A stretch of 64,000 nucleotides of DNA from an uncultured Mucilaginibacter sp. (GTDB taxonomy: Bacteria; Bacteroidota; Bacteroidia; Sphingobacteriales; Sphingobacteriaceae): NCBI RefSeq assembly GCF_946479965.1, contig NZ_CAMLHX010000008.1, forward strand, positions 39,911 through 103,910, in the 5' to 3' direction. Positions 62,684 through 64,000 of this stretch are shown one piece after another. Positions within the stretch are counted from its first letter, which is position 1. Each line of letters begins with the position of its first letter. The notes under the pieces are model-generated. The model made no database searches and was not told the DNA's origin. It saw only the letters and a list, made by a program, of their open reading frames with translations. Both the position numbers and the translations under genes were made by a program.

Positions 62684-62760
62684 GTGGAATTATAATATTA
62701 TACATAAATTGGTATCAACAAAATTTATTCCTTGCTCGTACTATTCGATAAGACCGTATC

Positions 62761-64000
62761 ATGAAAAAAGTAATTTTAACCTGCCTGTTCCCGTTATTAA
62801 TCGTCATTAGCCCAGTGCTTGCACAAGTAAAAAAAGCTACAGCACAATCCGAACCTACAACTAGTGCCAAGCCTAAAACTGCGGCTGTAAAGATTCCGGT
62901 ACTTAATAAGTTAGATCCCTTTGCCAAAATCCCTGATGATCTGGTGCAATTCCTGAATGACGAATTTAAAAAAATCGGCCTAACGCTTAAGGACATTGAC
63001 GAAACGCCAACGCATAAGTACGAAGGAACTAAAATGTTGGATAGGGTTGTTTCTACTACCAGGGCGCTTACGTTTACAGACGACGTAACGTCAACTATAA
63101 TAACCGATACTGACGACAAGGTAACCGAACTGCAAGTTGAGTTGGCGAAAAAGGACAGTGTTCGTTACCAGGCCGTTAAGAACATGTTTACCTTTGCCGC
63201 CTGGACCATTATCGAAAAGAATGATACGGGTACCACCTATAAATATGGCAATACTATAGTTTACACTGCGATAAACGATGCTTACAACGAAGACGGCGAT
63301 AAGCAAGGTAAATTATGTTATTTATCCATTAAAAAAATAATCCCCTACACATACCAACCAAACACTCCGGTAGCATTTAATGCCAAAGCGCTTACTAATA
63401 AAGATAATGCCGAAGATGTAGGCTACAGCGTAGTAAAACTGCTGGAAGGACTTGGCTTTGGTTTGCTTTATAAAGAAGCGGAAACGCCTATTACACCCGG
63501 CAACAAATTGAGCGGCTACTCAACTTACTATCAATTTAATAACGCAGTATCGGCACAAATTCAAACTACTCCCTTCAGAAAGCTTAAAATGATTGATATT
63601 GATGCTGATGATCCGATAAGCTTTCTAAAAATAAAAAAAGCGCTTGGCGTTAGCGGATGGAAAATGTATAACAGCGATGCCGAAACTAAAACCGAATTTT
63701 ATGAATACAATAACCTTAGATGTATGGTAACCGGTGATATGAAAGATATCACTTTTACTATAACGCCGGATCATAATGATGTTATCGCAAGGCTGGAGGA
63801 TACAGATATCCCATCGCTTGACGACCTGATGAACCTATATCACAGTGGTACAAAAGAGCAAGTGCTAGCGACGATTGCTGACAGGTATGTAAATGATTTT
63901 TACGTAACAGATACCCCCAAGCCGATGACGTTTGAGCCAAGCACGCTGGGTAAGAACGCTTTTTTTTTAATTAGAACCGATGACGGAAAGGTGCCTCCCA
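62761..64000 (+). CDS. secreted protein of unknown function, 3' end missing
   Basis: The frame from ATG 62761 stays open to the end of the window, giving at least 413 residues. Signal peptide (MKKVILTCLFPLLIVISPVLA), an Ala/Thr/Lys-rich linker (about 24-45), then a mixed alpha/beta part with repeated IDDxD-like turns. No recognised domain in the visible part. The promoter region holds the right-hand double-hairpin repeat. Confidence 0.75.
   Translation, partial: MKKVILTCLFPLLIVISPVLAQVKKATAQSEPTTSAKPKTAAVKIPVLNKLDPFAKIPDDLVQFLNDEFKKIGLTLKDIDETPTHKYEGTKMLDRVVSTTRALTFTDDVTSTIITDTDDKVTELQVELAKKDSVRYQAVKNMFTFAAWTIIEKNDTGTTYKYGNTIVYTAINDAYNEDGDKQGKLCYLSIKKIIPYTYQPNTPVAFNAKALTNKDNAEDVGYSVVKLLEGLGFGLLYKEAETPITPGNKLSGYSTYYQFNNAVSAQIQTTPFRKLKMIDIDADDPISFLKIKKALGVSGWKMYNSDAETKTEFYEYNNLRCMVTGDMKDITFTITPDHNDVIARLEDTDIPSLDDLMNLYHSGTKEQVLATIADRYVNDFYVTDTPKPMTFEPSTLGKNAFFLIRTDDGKVPP

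Overview
The window reads as chromosomal DNA of a Bacteroidota bacterium, most like Sphingobacteriaceae (Mucilaginibacter or Pedobacter type). The basis is gene content: DUF2027/Smr protein, TonB-dependent receptor, DUF5683 protein next to parAB, Bacteroidota-type LepB, TPR histidine kinase, FecR-type anti-sigma remnant, GH2/GH10/GH28/GH43 enzymes. Several promoters match the Bacteroidota -7 box TAnnTTTG. This placement is inferred from families, not from a marker gene; no rRNA gene or intact tRNA was seen.

Layout. 0-9 kb: the end of an Smr gene, a TPR membrane protein and a carboxylesterase, then an accessory zone of small unrecognised genes and an SRAP (YedK/HMCES) operon, littered with palindromic dispersed repeats. 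9-15 kb: a large GH2 beta-galactosidase-like enzyme with its likely AraC regulator, and an outer-membrane barrel protein. 15-18 kb: a second accessory zone with a MITE-like element, a zinc-ribbon protein diverging from a short SSB, and two tandem small coiled-coil membrane proteins. 18-22 kb: SDR, flippase-like membrane protein, and agmatine catabolism genes (aguB and aguA) separated by a four-helix-bundle gene. 22-30 kb: LiaF-like protein with a LytS/LytR-type two-component pair, a TPR histidine kinase, a truncated ECF sigma/anti-sigma pair and a TPR protein. 30-37 kb: acyltransferase, DUF2157 protein, ribF, truB, a TetR-SDR cassette with a visible operator, OsmC, DNA alkylation repair protein. 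37.8-47.9 kb: plant cell-wall saccharide catabolism (GH28, GH43, polysaccharide deacetylase, GH10, SDR, uxuA, dienelactone hydrolase) without a SusC/SusD pair. 48.1-52.3 kb: a compact six-gene type II fatty-acid-synthase-like operon (ketoreductase, hotdog dehydratase, unusual ACP, ketosynthase, FabI-like reductase, phosphopantetheinyl transferase). 53-56.5 kb: an orphan BtuF-like half-protein beside a TonB-dependent receptor, and an FMN reductase. 56.7-61.1 kb: housekeeping run parA-parB-DUF5683-dapB-lepB. 61.1-64 kb: repeats and two secreted proteins of unknown function, the last running off the end.

The strongest candidate for an undescribed system is the six-gene FAS-like operon at 48.1-52.3 kb. 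It carries every step of one elongation cycle plus its own ACP activator, but its ACP lacks the usual DSL motif and there is no loading or release enzyme. Secondary items are a 17-nt element shared by the divergent promoters of the SRAP and SSB modules, a 135-bp MITE-like element that supplies the end of a gene, and a truncated sigma/anti-sigma pair behind a good promoter.
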